Source: Acorus gramineus
Lineage: Eukaryota > Streptophyta > Magnoliopsida > Acorales > Acoraceae
Length of the DNA: 64,000 bases
Direction: 5' to 3'
Assembly (NCBI GenBank): GCA_030737835.1
Contig: JAUJYN010000017.1
Span: 3,162,001 to 3,226,000, forward strand
The stretch's first letter is position 1. The number at the start of each line of letters is the position of its first letter. This document shows, piece after piece, positions 48,748-61,200 of the stretch. A program made the position numbers and the translations under genes. The notes beneath the pieces are model-generated. The model made no database searches. It saw nothing but the letters and a program-made list of their open reading frames with translations, and was not told the DNA's origin.

Positions 48748-49149
48748 TGATTACCGAGGCGGACTTGAAGGAGGAGCTTCTCGAGCGACTACACCAGTAG
48801 CGGAGTAGCGCCACGTCCCTCGAGTTTTGAGGCCATCAGCATCCTTCCTTTTATTGTATGTATATATTTCTGTGCTTGGGCACCCAGTTTGGATTGTATT
48901 TGGATGTATTGTGGATATATTGGCTCTCACAGGACATATGATTATGTATCGAGTCTGTAAAGTGTTGTTGATTTACAGATTCAGTCTTTTTAGCTTCCGC
49001 ATTTCTGTGTATACATCATGTCAGCCTCTTTGTTGTATGTGTTGTCTTTTTAGCTGTTGTTTATGGTATATTATTGATCTCCTGTATTGACTGCTGATAT
49101 CATGTATACCCTTGCCGCGTCCCGGGGACGGCCGCCCTGGGGTGTGACA

Positions 49150-50181
49150 GAGGATGCTGATCAGCTCTTCCCCCATAGAAAACCTGATACTTCCCTCTAT
49201 TGAGTTCCAGACTAGAAAGGATGGCAAACTTGTCCAAAATCTCCTTTAATCCCTTGCCCGACTTAGTAGTTGCAGCAGTGAATAGAATGAGATCATCAAC
49301 AAAAAGCAAATGGCTGACCACATTGGATGCCTTGGTGGAGGGTTCAATTTTTTTACTAGCCATGGCATGATCTAGATTTTGGGACAACATTTCCATGCAC
49401 AGAACAAAAAGAAGAGATGAAATGGGGTCCCCTTGTCTTAAACCTGAGGATCTAGGAAAAAAGACCAAAAGGAGAGCCATTAATTAAGACAGAGAACTGG
49501 GGAGATTGCACACAAGCCATGATCCACCCAAATCCATTGAGAATTGAAATTCATTGCTTCAAGGACCCAACGCAAGTAAGGCCACCTAATGGAATCGAAT
49601 GCCTTCCTAAGATCAAGTTTGGCTACAGCTCTTCCTTTCCCACTGTTAGGTGCTAGGTATTTAACCATCTCGTGCGCTAGAAGAATACCGTGGGCAATCT
49701 TCCTGCCTTTGATGAAGGCTGTTTGGTTCAAGCTTATTAGTGCGGGCAGGACTAACTGTAGTCTTGAAGCCAAAATCTTGGTGACTAGCTTCTAGACCGT
49801 GCCACACAGAGAGATAGGGCGAAACTGGTCTAGAGAGCAAGCCTGCGAATTTTTGGGGATGAGCGCAATGAAAGAGTTATTTAGTTGTTGGAGGAGAGTT
49901 CCCCTGTCAAAAAATTCTTTAATCGCCAAAACTAGGTCCTCCTTGACAATGTCCCAACAAGTTTAAAAGAAACCCGCTGTGAACCCGTCCGAACCAGGGT
50001 TGCCATCCTTCTTCATGCGTGATAGATTTTGAAAGATTTCTTTTTCAGTCACCTATATGCATAATGTGTGATTATCCCCATCTGAAAGCTTGTGATTGGA
50101 GAAAATTTCAGGCACAGAGATGTGAGATTCCTAGTTGAGGAGATCTCTATAAAATTCCACTGTGTAGTCCTTCACTTACCG
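49150..50181 (-). mobile_element. L1-type LINE, RT N-terminal and palm piece
   Basis: The minus strand downward from 50181 encodes the typical L1 order: GNPGSDGFT near 50000, an NNSFIALIPK block near 49870, FRPISLCGTV near 49810, LNQTAFIKGRKIAHGILLAHE near 49710, KLDLRKAFDSIRW near 49600, GLRQGDPISSLLF near 49430, and the catalytic box LLFVDDLILFTA near 49300. The box has Val where many LINEs have Ala. In-frame stops occur near 49965 and 49790, so it is dead. The endonuclease domain is not in the window; a minus-strand LTR cuts the LINE at 50182. The 3' side continues at 34514 after the chromovirus. Confidence 0.93.
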
Positions 50182-53100
50182 TGTCACGCCCCAAGGCGGC
50201 CGTCCCCGAGACGTGGCAATAATGAAATATCAGCTATCAATACCTGAAGTCAATAAAGACTCCAACAACAACACACAAGGTGGCAAAGCAAAGATAATGA
50301 TAACTGACTGAAAAGCGGAAGCATAATATATAAACAATGTCTGTAACCAAAAACATTATTACAGACTCGAATACACAATCACTGTCCCGTGAGAGCCAAG
50401 TCTAGACCAAATAAAATACAACCTGTGCCACATGCACGATTTACAATACATACAATGACTCTAGGACTGCTGACAGCCTCGCACTCGCCACCCGCCGGAA
50501 GAACGCTCCACGCCCATAAGACCACGCCACAGGAAAGCTCCAACTCCACGCCCAACACTGCCCCTGAAAAGAAACAGTATGCGAGGGGTGAGCTACAAAC
50601 TCAGTGAGTGGCTGAAAACCAATCACCATACAACAGTTCAATACATAAACAATTCCCTTTCAAGGTAAACATGGGTGGAAACTCATGTTTAACAGGGTCA
50701 CGCGGCGGCGCGACCAACCTCACCCTCACCCTCACCCCCGGAGGGAGACTCTTGGGACTTTTGGGGAGAGACCATACCGTTGGTCGAGGAGACCCGGGAT
50801 TACTGGTCCACACAACATTACTAGATCACCAACCTCACCCTCACCCTCACTCCCGGAGGAAGACTCTTGGGACTTTTGGGGAGAGACCATACCGTTGGTC
50901 GAGGAGACCCGGGATTACTGGTCTACGCAACACTACTGGATCATCTACATCGAGGTAACTACCCAACGATGTCTTTGAACATCGATACGAGACCGGACCC
51001 AACAACTATGGGAACGGACGAACAACGAATGGGTCACGAGGCGACGTGTCTTCACCTCATCCTCACCCTCACTCCTGAAGGGAGACTCTTGGGACTTTTG
51101 GAAGAGACTTAGACTGCTCTACACCCTTGGTCCACCGGTAGCCCTTTCCCTGGGTAGCCTCTACCTGGTATACTCCCATGGTCAGTACGTTCCCGAATGC
51201 ATCGGTAGTACCTACAGATGGGAGCCCTCTGTCAGGACAGCTTTTCCCAACCCGAGAAGTTCCTACATCGGATCCAATGAAGGGGAGAACGATTCCATGC
51301 TCACAATATCATTTGTTAGCCCTCTCCCGGGTAGCCTCTACTTGGTACACTCCCACGATCAGTACGCTCCCGAACGCATCGGTGGTACCTACGGATGGGA
51401 GTCCTCTGTCAGGACAGCTACAACCCGGGCCTCTTCAACACAGACGACATTGGGAGTAAACATTCCATGTTTGCAAAGCGAACCCAATGGAAAAACACTA
51501 CACTCGATAATCACATATCGATGATAGCGAACACTATTGTACTCCCACACGGTTGCGTCGCTCGGACACAGGGGGGTGTCACGCCCCAACTACCGGCTTA
51601 ACAATCCGATAAGATAATGAATTCTCCTGAATTCCAAACGAGTGCATCGCTCGGATGCACGGGGCGATTACATCGCTAGCGCTCTAACTAATAAGGTACA
51701 ACCCGACAGCGGGTCATACCCACGCCTATCCCAGATAGGCCTAATTAGTTTTAACATGCGCATATATTTTATAGGAGAATTTAATCTTAGCTATGTGCAT
51801 GAACCATATGCACAATCATCTAATAATTATAGGGACACTCCCTAACATGGATTACATCCTCATAATTCGTACAACATGCATACATGGTCATTAATAACAT
51901 AAACATACAAAATATACTCTAACATCCGTTGGATATCGCCAACTTAAAAGAAAGGGGCAAGCGCGATCTCGCGCACTAACAAGTGCATGCCAATATTCCA
52001 AACGAACCTGAGTCGAGTAGGAAATCGCATCTACTTACTCAGTTCGTTCAGAGGGAGAGGGCGGGGGAGATCATCATCTCATGAAGCTGGTCATAGCTTT
52101 GCCCCACTAGCATGGGCGCAACAACTACACCACGCCCTCGAGTCTTATCGCAAGGGAATATTAGGCGGGTGCCCGTTATTAACCCAGACTTATTCATGTT
52201 CGATATTCCAATTAATATGGTGGGAATAGTATTACAATACTACCTAAGGCATGCCATATTCTATACATCCATACACATTACACAAATACATGCATATAAG
52301 CCTAGCATGCAAGATATCTACATATTATAGCTTAAACATGGCCATACTACTTATCTACACAAGTAGTATAGCTAGGGGGCCCCATCGATGCGCGACGCGC
52401 GTCTACGCGCGTTGAGCGCATCCTGAGAGGGGGGGGGATTGGATCGAACCACTCACCATACAACCCGGGACCTCGCGCATCCCATCCGACGAGATCTGCA
52501 AGGTAAGGGCATCAAATTTGATGAGTAACATCACAATTTAACACTTAGAATTTACTAGAAATGCCAAAAACTTAGACATGCACGCATACGGGCTCGCACG
52601 CATGCAAGCACGCGCGTACGCACGCATGCCCGAGTGCCCCAGCACCTACCCGAGACCCTGGGCAGCCCCACGCATGCCCCAGCACGCGCATGCACGCGCG
52701 CGCGCGCACTGACACCCAGCCCCGTGCCCAGACGCATGCCCAGATGCATGCCCCACGCGGGCGAACGCTCGCGCGTGCCCTCGCGCACTCGCGCGGACGC
52801 TCCGCGCGCACCCGCTTACTACCAGCGTCCGCGCGCACCAGCGTGCCCGCTCCGCGCGCACCCGCGTGCACGCGCGCGTCTGCGCGCCTGCTTGCACCTG
52901 CCAGCGCCCTTCTGCGCGCAGACAGCCCCCCAGCGTGCGGCCAGCCAATCTTAACCCTTTTTAACCCTCCCCTACCCCTCACACACACTCTAATCCATCT
53001 ACCTAGCATGCATGACCTCCCCAACAATCCCAACAGCCCAAAAAAATCAAGAAGTAGGGGAAGAAGACTTACCAAAAGAGGGAAAGGGAAAGGGGGAGAT

Positions 53101-53410
53101 GCGGGGCTCTCGAAGCACCAACGGCCACCTCAACGACCACCATCACCACGCCTCCTCTTCTGCCTCTCTCCAGCCCTCATTGGCTGCAAATCAGGGGGGG
53201 GAAAGACATGAGAGGTGCTAGAGAGAGGAGGATCAATAACAACAACACCTACACAAACCTTTCTCTTCCTCCTTCACCTTCCCTTCTCTTCTCTTTGAGG
53301 AAATAACACAAACACATGGGGGGGAGTGAAAAGAGAGAAAGAGAGACCCAAAGAATCCCACGTGGGGAGTGGGAGGGAGAGAAAGAGAGATATTTTTTTG
53401 GGCAAATAAA
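50182..53410 (-). repeat. minus-strand LTR inserted in the LINE, cut by another LTR
   Basis: It begins TGTCACGCCCCAAGG at 50182; the preceding TACCG (50177-50181) should be its target duplication. It runs through the usual landmarks: CCCTCACCC repeats at 50720-50850, a GAGATCTGCAAG site near 52490-52502, a GC-rich tract 52595-52945 and a CT-rich leader near 53240-53300. It stops at 53410 where another LTR is inserted. The sequence at the cut (GCAAATAAA) matches the type c LTR near 18880, which continues TATCTAAA. Confidence 0.8.
50713..50942. repeat. tandem duplication inside LTR (115 bp period)
   Basis: ACCAACCTCACCCTC...GACCCGGGATTACTGG occurs from 50713 and again from 50828. Other LTRs (15491, 16170, 31326) carry it once. 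Confidence 0.8.
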
Positions 53411-55026
53411 TGTCACGCCCCAAGGCGCCCGTCCCCGGGACGCGGCAAGTGTATACATGATATCAGCAGTCTATACAAGAGGTCAATATTATACTCGAAC
53501 AATATCACAATGACAACACAGACAACAATGAGGCTGACATGATATATACACAAATAGCGGAAGCTAAAAGACTGAGTCTGTAATTCAAAAACATATTACA
53601 GACCCGATACATAATCAACTGTCCTGTGAGAGCCAATATATATACAACGACATCCAAATATAATACAAACGTGTGCCCAAGCACATAATGCAATACATAC
53701 AATAAACAGGGGGATGCTGATGGCCTCTCACTCGCAGAACGTGGCGCTGCTCCGCTACTGCTGATGTGGCTCGGGGAGCTCCTCCTTCGGATCCGACTCA
53801 GATATCACTGGAGAAAAATATGCGAGGGGTGAGCCACATGCTCAGTGAATAGCACAGCCCATGCATCACAATTCATATTAACCACATAATAATTATTAGC
53901 CCCTAAGTGGCAGCAACTACACAATCTAGTGGGTTGTCTCATCGCCAACCCGCTTTCCCTCCCCTCACCCTCACCCCCTCCGATGGGTGACATAGGCCTC
54001 TTGGGGCATACTAGACCGCTTTCCCATCCCTGGTCCATCCGGTAGCCCTTTCCCACCCTCGTAGCCTCGACCTAGTCCACTCCAACTACCAGCACTGTCC
54101 GAACACATCGGAGGTACCGGACGGAAGCCCTCTGTCAGGTCAGCCATCGCCGGGGAGTACCTACATCGGATCCAACCAATAAGGAGAAGACAGTCTACTC
54201 ACGCGGATATGATCCTTATGGATCCGTCGACACCGATGGTAACGCTAAATAATGTCGTGAATTCACACGAATTCCTCCAGGGCGCATAACTAAGATGCGG
54301 GGAGACACATATTATAACAACAAGTTATGATAGTCTCTAAGGCATGCACACATTTGATTTAACTGAATTAAACTAGGTGGGAACATGCACAGGTCGGGAC
54401 AAGGTGCTTAGGCATGCATAGGCCTCTAACATGATGTAAGGGTGCATATCCCTAGCACACAAAGTCTAAGCGGGGCATGGATACAATCATACTGATCATG
54501 CATAGCACAGTTTACATTTAATATTAGCTAATATACAACTATGGTGCCCCAGGGGAGGGCAATGCACGCCTACGTGCATCCAACGCCTCCCTACTGGGTT
54601 GGATTGTCCCAATCACCAATACCCGGTTCGTCGCATGACCGCTCGTCGAGATCTGCAAGACATGGGAATCAAAATGGTGAGTATAATACACAAATACGCC
54701 AAAAATACGATAGAAATACCAAACACTCGGACAAGCATACATACGGGCCCGTACGCACGCGAGTCCGAGTGCCCCGACACACTCCCGCACTGCTGGGCAG
54801 CCATGCGCACGGCCACCCACACGCATACGCACGGGTGCGCACGCACGCACGCACACCCGCGCCCCAGCCCGAGCACCCAGGCACGCTGCCGCGCCTCTGC
54901 CCGCACGCCCAGACACACCGCATGCTCGCGCGCACTGCGCGTCCAGCCCCCGGGCGCACCCGCGCGCATTGCGCCCCAGCGCAGCACCTCGCGCGCACAC
55001 CTGCACACAATGCGCCCCAGCGCAGT
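53411..55026 (-). repeat. minus-strand LTR nested in LTR, cut by a chromovirus
   Basis: It starts TGTCACGCCCCAAGG at 53411, within ATAAA target sequence (53406-53410). It contains the conserved block near 53763-53815 (minus-strand EELPE-type frame ending in TAG), TGAGGG-type repeats near 53960, the 36-nt exon-like block near 54612-54647, and a short GC-rich tract. At 55027 it is interrupted by a plus-strand LTR; GCAGT at 55022-55026 would be that element's target duplication. Confidence 0.78.
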
Positions 55027-57126
55027 TGTTATATATGTGTCACTTTTAACCTTCTGGTAACCGTTGGAGCGTTCTGACAGTTTTCAGTTTTTTTTTCGTT
55101 TTTCGATCGGAACCGCCAAAATTTCGGGCTGTTAGCTATCGCCCTGAGATTGAGGACTCCGACTGAAAATGTAACTGCATATTATGTGTCCTGGTGCCAT
55201 TCCAAGCCTCTCGTGAAAGTTTCATCGAATTCCGGTAATATTTCAGAATTTCACAGTTCCGAGGCGTATCCGGGTTTTGACCAAGCGAGAAGTCATTGGG
55301 AGACTTTGACTTGGTCAATGTGGACCCTTGACTTGGTCAAATGATTTTGGATTTTAGTGTGGTTGGGTTGACTAGGGTCAAACCACACTTAAGCCTCCCT
55401 AAGCTAGCTTAAACCCTAATTAACCTAGCTTAGCCTAATCTAAATGGGGTTTGACTTATTTAAATGAGATCTAAAAGTTGCCTAGCACTATTCATTGTCT
55501 TCTCCAACTCATTTTCTCGCTCCCCCTCTCTCTTTTTCAAGCTTTTGAGCCACCTAGGGTGCCCAAACCTTAAAACCCAAAGCGTAGAAAGGGTAGATCC
55601 GGTCCCGATCTACACCCCGGTGGTTTCAAATCCCAATTCCGGCGTGTCTAGCCCTTTCTTCCGCCCTCTCTTCTCCTCAGATCAGAGCCATTTCGGGGGT
55701 GGGAAGGGGTCTTGGTGGTGGAGACCCTTGGAGAGGCGTTTCGGTGCACGGAGAGCAACCGAACATCCCTTCCTTCCCTTGGTAAGCTCTTCTTCCTCTT
55801 GTTTTTGGCTTAGATGCTTGTTAGGAGGGTGGTTTTGAGGTTGGGTGGTGGTCGGCGGCTGTGGGTGGCTGTTGGTGGTGGTTGGGAGGCGGTCGGAGGC
55901 CGTTGGTGGTCGGTGGTTGGTGGTAGGGGGCTCGGGCAAGGTGTTGGGCAGTCCCGGGCAGGATGCCAGGGCTGGCAGGGCTGTTCCGGGCGGGTAGCAG
56001 GGCTGGCTCGTGTTGGCTGTGCGCGCTGGCAGGCCGGGCAGGCAGGCTGCGCGCGCATGCAGGCAGGGCGGGCCGGTTGGGCAGAGAGGTTAGCAGTCTC
56101 GGGCAGCAGGCAGCACAGGCAGCGCATCAAGCAGGCGGGCAGTGCTCGGGCAGCAGGCGAACGGTACTCGGGCCACTAGGCGATGCACGCAGGCAGGCAA
56201 CGCGGGCAAGCAGCGCGGGCAGGCTGGCAGGCGCGCTGGGCGCGTGCTGCCAGGCGCGCTGGGCGCGCGTTGTCGGGCGTGCGCATGGGCGCTGGGTGAG
56301 GGTCCCGGGTGCTGGGCGTGCTGGGTGTGCTGGGCGAGGGTGCTGGGCGCTGGGCGCTGAGCACCGAGCAGGAGCATGCGCGCGGGGCGCTGGGCGGAGG
56401 CGCAGGCGTGCGTGCGGTGAGGTGAGCAGCGGATGTGCGCGGGCGGATGAGCGTGCGGGGCGCTGCGCTGGGGCGCAGTGTGCGCAGGTGCACCGGTGCG
56501 GGGCTGGTCGAGCGGATGGTGCGAGCCGGTGGTGCGCGCGGGGTGCGGGCGAAGCGAGGCAAGGGCAGCGGAAGTGCGCGCGGGGTGCGCGCGGGGCGAG
56601 GCGCTGGGCGCGCGGGGCGTATGGTGTGCGCGCGGGCCAGCGCGGGGCGTGCGGGGTGCGCGCGGGCTGCTGCGAAGGGGCGCAGGGGTCGCGCGGTGCA
56701 CCCGGGTGGCTCGGCAGCATGTCCAGGCGTGCGGGCAGGGGCCCGGCGGTGCGCCTGGGTGCGCGGGCTGAGGCGCGGCGGTGCATCCGGGGGCGGGTGG
56801 CCGTGCGGGTGGTTTCCGAGGGTGCGGGAGTGAGTCGGGGTGCTCGGGCTAGCGTGCGTACGGGCCGTATGTACGTTTGCCCGAGTGTTGGGTATTTTTA
56901 GAGTATTTTGTGGTATTCTTGTGTATTTTTCTCACCTAGTTGGTTACCCTGTCTTGCAGATCTTGAGGGACGGTCGCGCGACGACCCGGTTACCGGTGAG
57001 TGGGACAATCCAACCCAGTTGGGAGGCGCTATACGCACTTGGGCGTGTACCGTCCTCCCCTGGGGCACCATGGATCTATATTAACTGTTCTAATGTATAA
57101 TCCATGCGATTCATGATTAAAATGTA
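55027..57126 (+). repeat. truncated LTR (type a) joined to gag
   Basis: It starts TGTTATATATGTGTCAC. The U3 TTGAC repeats, TATA-like box, leader, long GC-rich tract (55960-56830), CTTGCAG (56953-56959 area), exon-like block and GTGAGT are all present. Shortly after the CCTCCCCTGGGGCACC landmark it switches at about 57127 to sequence matching 41608 onward in the complete element. Confidence 0.85.
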
Positions 57127-58197
57127 GTGCGAGTGGAGCTAGAGGTGGAGCTAGAGGCTGTAGCGCGAGTGCATCAGGGTGGCCTCACTGCCTTTCTGAA
57201 GCTCCACCCTCCCGAGTTCCATGGACAGACGGTGGACCCCCTTGCCCCTGAGCGTTGGTTGATGGAGGTGGACAAGATCTTCTCGACCATGCACTGCACC
57301 GACCGCCAGCGTGTCTCCCTGGCCACCTTCATGTTGAAGGGTAGCACCGCCGACTGGTGGGCTACCCGGTCGGTGGACATCCCTGAGGGAGTGGAGCGAC
57401 TACTATGGGCTGGGTTCCAGAGGTACTTTCTAGAGGAGTACTTCTCGTTTTTGACACGCCAGATCGTGATGCGAGAGTTCGAGCAGCTGACGCAGGGCTC
57501 CATGTCAGTCGCTGACTACTCCACACGCTTCACGAGGCTTTCCAGGTTCGCCCCAGCCTTGGTGATGGATGAGGAGACGCGGTGCCGTCGTTTTGAGATG
57601 GGTCTCATTAGCACCATCCGGGTGCATGTCACCTCTTAGGCATTCACGAGGTACTCGGACTTGGTGTCTCGGGCGAAGACAGTCGAGCGAGACCTTGGGG
57701 TCCCTTTGGGGGTTCCGACCCCTTCTGTAGACCAGAGACCTCCCAGGAGCCAGGACCAGGGACAGCGCAAGAAGAAGCGGCCCCGCTTTGATCAGTCAGC
57801 GGCTACCGCTACTCCAGTCGATGTGGTGCCAGTGCGAGGTCCAGCACCCATTGCGGCAGTACCAGTCCAGGCCAGGCAGCCAGAGAAGCGGCGCTATTTC
57901 CATTGTCAGCGCGTCGGGCATATTTTTTATAATTGCCCCGATGATGGCCGACCCCGTGTGCTGCCCCAGCGCCAGCAGCAGCAGCAGCTACAGCAGCAGC
58001 CGTACCAGCAGCAGCAGCCACGCCAGCAGCAGCAGCCTCAGCGTCAGCAGCAGCAGCCACAGGGTGGTCGAGTTGACCAGAGGAGGCAGCCAGTGCAGCC
58101 TGCGAGGCGTGCCCCTGCTCCTCAGCCGCAGTTTGTTCAGGGTCGAGTTGCAGCACTTTCAGCCGAGGAGGCGCAGGCTTCGGGTAGCGTGGTCTGA
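57127..58197 (+). pseudogene. chromovirus gag remnant, 5' end absent
   Basis: Gag domain core similar to 41608-42690: KLHPPEFHGQTVDPLAPERWL, TFMLKGSTADWW and YSTRFTRLSRFAP. A zinc-knuckle region (HCQRVGHIFYNC, near 57900-57940) and a glutamine-rich tail follow. It has lost its N-terminal part at the LTR junction. Fossil, broken. Confidence 0.88.
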
Positions 58198-58206
58198 GGT
58201 ATTGTT

Positions 58207-61200
58207 TTGATCTCCCAGCTCCCTGCATATGTGTTATTTGATTCCAGAGCCACGCACTCATTCGTGTCTCCCGTTTTTGCTAAACGGATGGGTGTGGCGT
58301 CCGCTTCTCTTGATGTTATGCTGGAGATATCATTGCCCGTCGGAGACCGTATTCTCCTCCGTTCTGTTTACCGAGGGTGTACCGTGGTGATTGCGGAGCA
58401 TGAGTTTCCAGTGGAGTTGGTAGAGCTCGCCATGACAGACTTCGATGCCATCCTGGGAATGGATTGGCTCTCAGCTAGTCATGCCAGCATTGACTATTTT
58501 GTGAAGTCGGTGTCTTTCCACCTTCCGGGTCAGAGGTCTTTCCAGTTCGTGGGCGATCGTGACGTAGCCCCTTTAGGGTTCGTGTCATCGATCCAGGCGT
58601 GGAGACTCCTTCAGGGAGGATGCGAGGGCTTTCTGGCGTATATCGCTGAGGAGGACGCACCACTGTGGGCAGATATCAGTCAGACTCCGATCGTGGTGGA
58701 ATATCCAGAGGATTACCGCTGGATCGCGCGATCGAGTTTGAGATTAATCTAATTCCGAAGACCGAGCCGATTTTGAGAGCTCCGTATCGGATGGCCCCAG
58801 CAGAGCTGAAGGTGCTCAAGGAGCAGTTGGAGGAGTTGCTTGAGAAGGGCTTCACACGTCCGAGTGTTTCTCCGTGGGGAGCCCCTGTTTTGTTCGTGCG
58901 GAAGAAGGATGGTTCGCTGCGGCTTTGTATTGATTACAGGCAGCTGAACAAGCGGACCGTGAAGAACAAGTACCCCTTGCCACGGATTGACGATCTGTTT
59001 GACCAGCTCCAGGGAGCGCGTGTCTTTTCTAAGATCGATCTCCGTTCGAGCTACTATCAGCTGAAGATCCGGGAGTCAGATATTCCAAAGACGGCCTTTC
59101 GTACCCGTTATGGGCACTACGAGTTTCGAGTACTGCCATTTGGGTTGACGAATGCGCCGGCAGCCTTCATGGATCTGATGAACCGGGTGTTTCGGCCCTT
59201 CCTCGACTCCTTCGTAGTAGTCTTCATCGATGATATTCTGGTGTACTCGAGGAGTCTTGAGGAGCATGCTAACCATCTCCGCACTGTCTTGGAGACTTTG
59301 GCCCGACATCAGTTGTTCGCCAAGTTCAGTAAGTGCGAGTTTTGGTTGGAGCGTATGGCCTTTCTGGGCCACGTGATTTTCGGCAAGGGCATATCTGTGG
59401 ACCCGGACAAGATGCTCGCCGTGTCGAATTGGCGTCGACCGTCGAACCCCACAAAGATTCAGAGCTTCCTGGGTTTAGCGGGTTATTATCGGAGGTTTGT
59501 CGAGGGTTTCTCGAAGATAGCTATTCCTCTGACCCGCCTCACTCGGAAGGATGTCCGGTTCGAGTGGTCCCCAGCTTGCGAGGAGAGCTTCCTGGAGTTG
59601 AAGCGAAGGCTCACCTCAGTGCCAGTTCTTACCATTCCGTCTGGGAGTGGTGGATTCGCAGTTTACTCCGATGCATCGCGGCTGGGTGTGGGTTGCGTCC
59701 TGATGCAGTATGGTAAGGTTGTGGCTTACGCGTCGCGTCAGTTGAAGCCCCATGAGCAGAATTACCCCACCCACGACTTAGAGTTAGCAGCGATCATCTT
59801 TGCGCTGAAGATGTGGAGGCACTACCTCTATGGCGAGGAGTTCGAGCTCTTCATTGATCACAAGAGCTTGACTTATTTGCAGTCCCAGCCGGAGCTCAAC
59901 ATGCGTCAGAGACGTTGGGTCGAGTTCCTGAAGGACTATGATTGTGACATCGCTTACCATCCGGGTAAGGCGAATGTCGTGGCCGATGCTCTCAGCAGGC
60001 AGCCCTTGGGCATGGCCGCCCACTTGGCTGTACGTCGTTGGAGGCTTCTAGAGGAGGCCGCTTGCTGGATCAGCGTTCGAGAGACACCTGCGGGTGGCTT
60101 TTTGGCCAGGCTAGTGGTGCAGCCCATTCTTCTCGATGAGATCCGCACGGCTCAGGGGCAGGATCCTCACTTTCTAGTCCTCTCTGAAGGCGTCGCCCGG
60201 GACGAGCGTCCGGACTACCATATTCTCGAGGACGGAATCCTGCGGTTCAGAGGTTGGGTATGCATTCCTGACGACACAGAGCTGAAGCAAAAGATCTTGG
60301 ACGAGGCCCATCGTTCAAGGTACACAGTGCATCCTGGTGGCACGAAGATGTACAGGGGCCTCCGTCGTGGCTACTGGTGGCGCGGGATGAAGACGGATAT
60401 TGGCCGTTTCGTTGCCCGTTGCTTGGTATGCCAGCAGGTGAAGTCAGAGCATTAGCGTCCTACGGGGAAGCTGCAGTCCATTGAGATTCCTCAGTGGAAG
60501 TGGGAGCAGATCACCATGGACTTCGTTTCGGGCTTGCCGAGGTCACGTTCGGGTCGCGATGCCATCTGGGTAATCGTCGATCGACTGACTAAGTCCGCTC
60601 ATTTCCTCCCCATCCGACTCACCGATTCTCTGGACACCCTGGCGCAGTTATTTATCTCAGAGATTGTTCGTCTGTCTTTGAGATTGTTCGTCTCCATGGA
60701 ACTCCCATCAGCATCATTTCTGATAGAGACGCGAGATTTACTTCGAGGTTCTGGCGTAGCCTTCAGCACGCCCTTGGTACGAACCTCCACTTCAGTACAG
60801 CGTTTCATCCGCAGATGGACGGCCAGTCAGAGAGGATGATTCAGACCCTGGAGGACATGCTGCGAGCTTGCGTTCTCGACTTTGGGGGCAGTTGGGAGAG
60901 GCATCTTCCGTTGGTGGAGTTTGCCTACAACAACAGCTACCACTCGAGTATCCGGATGGCTCCATATGAAGCGCTCTATGGCCGCAGCTGCAGGTCCCCC
61001 TTGTGTTGGGACGAGGTCGGAGAGCGCCAGTTGGAGGGACCAGAGATCATCCACCAGACCTCAGAGATGGTCAAGATGATTTGCGAGCGTATCCGAGTCA
61101 CTCAGAGCCGTTAGAAGAGCTACGCCGATCGTCGTCGCCGTGAGCTCGCCTTCGAGGTTGGTGACCATGTCTTCCTGAAGGTGTCCCGATGAAGGGCATC

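Larger units (their letters stand above)
34515..49149 (+). mobile_element. two-LTR Tekay/Del chromovirus inserted in the LINE
   Basis: The element is bounded by an exact 5-bp target duplication, GAGGA (34510-34514 and 49150-49154), with LTRs at 34515-41123 (containing a nested solo LTR) and 46060-49149. Primer-binding site, gag, pol and polypurine tract lie in normal order. Stretches of the two LTRs that I compared by eye (for example 38450-38720 against 46430-46700) differ at only a few per cent of positions, so the insertion is young. The coding region is broken, with roughly five or six interruptions. Confidence 0.93.
46060..49149 (+). repeat. 3' LTR (type a), best-preserved long LTR in the window
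   Basis: 3090 bp, TGTTATATATGTGTCAC to GGGGTGTGACA. Landmarks in order: TTGAC cluster 46336-46413, TATA-like box 46488-46497, CT-rich leader, GGGTAAG donor-like site (GT at 46824), GC-rich tract 47035-47500, CTTACAG acceptor-like site (ends 47652), 36-nt exon-like block 47653-47688, GTGAGT donor-like site (GT at 47689), TGAGGG repeats 48465-48478 and 48567-48589, and a TTTTCTCCAG acceptor-like site (ends 48747). Confidence 0.93.
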
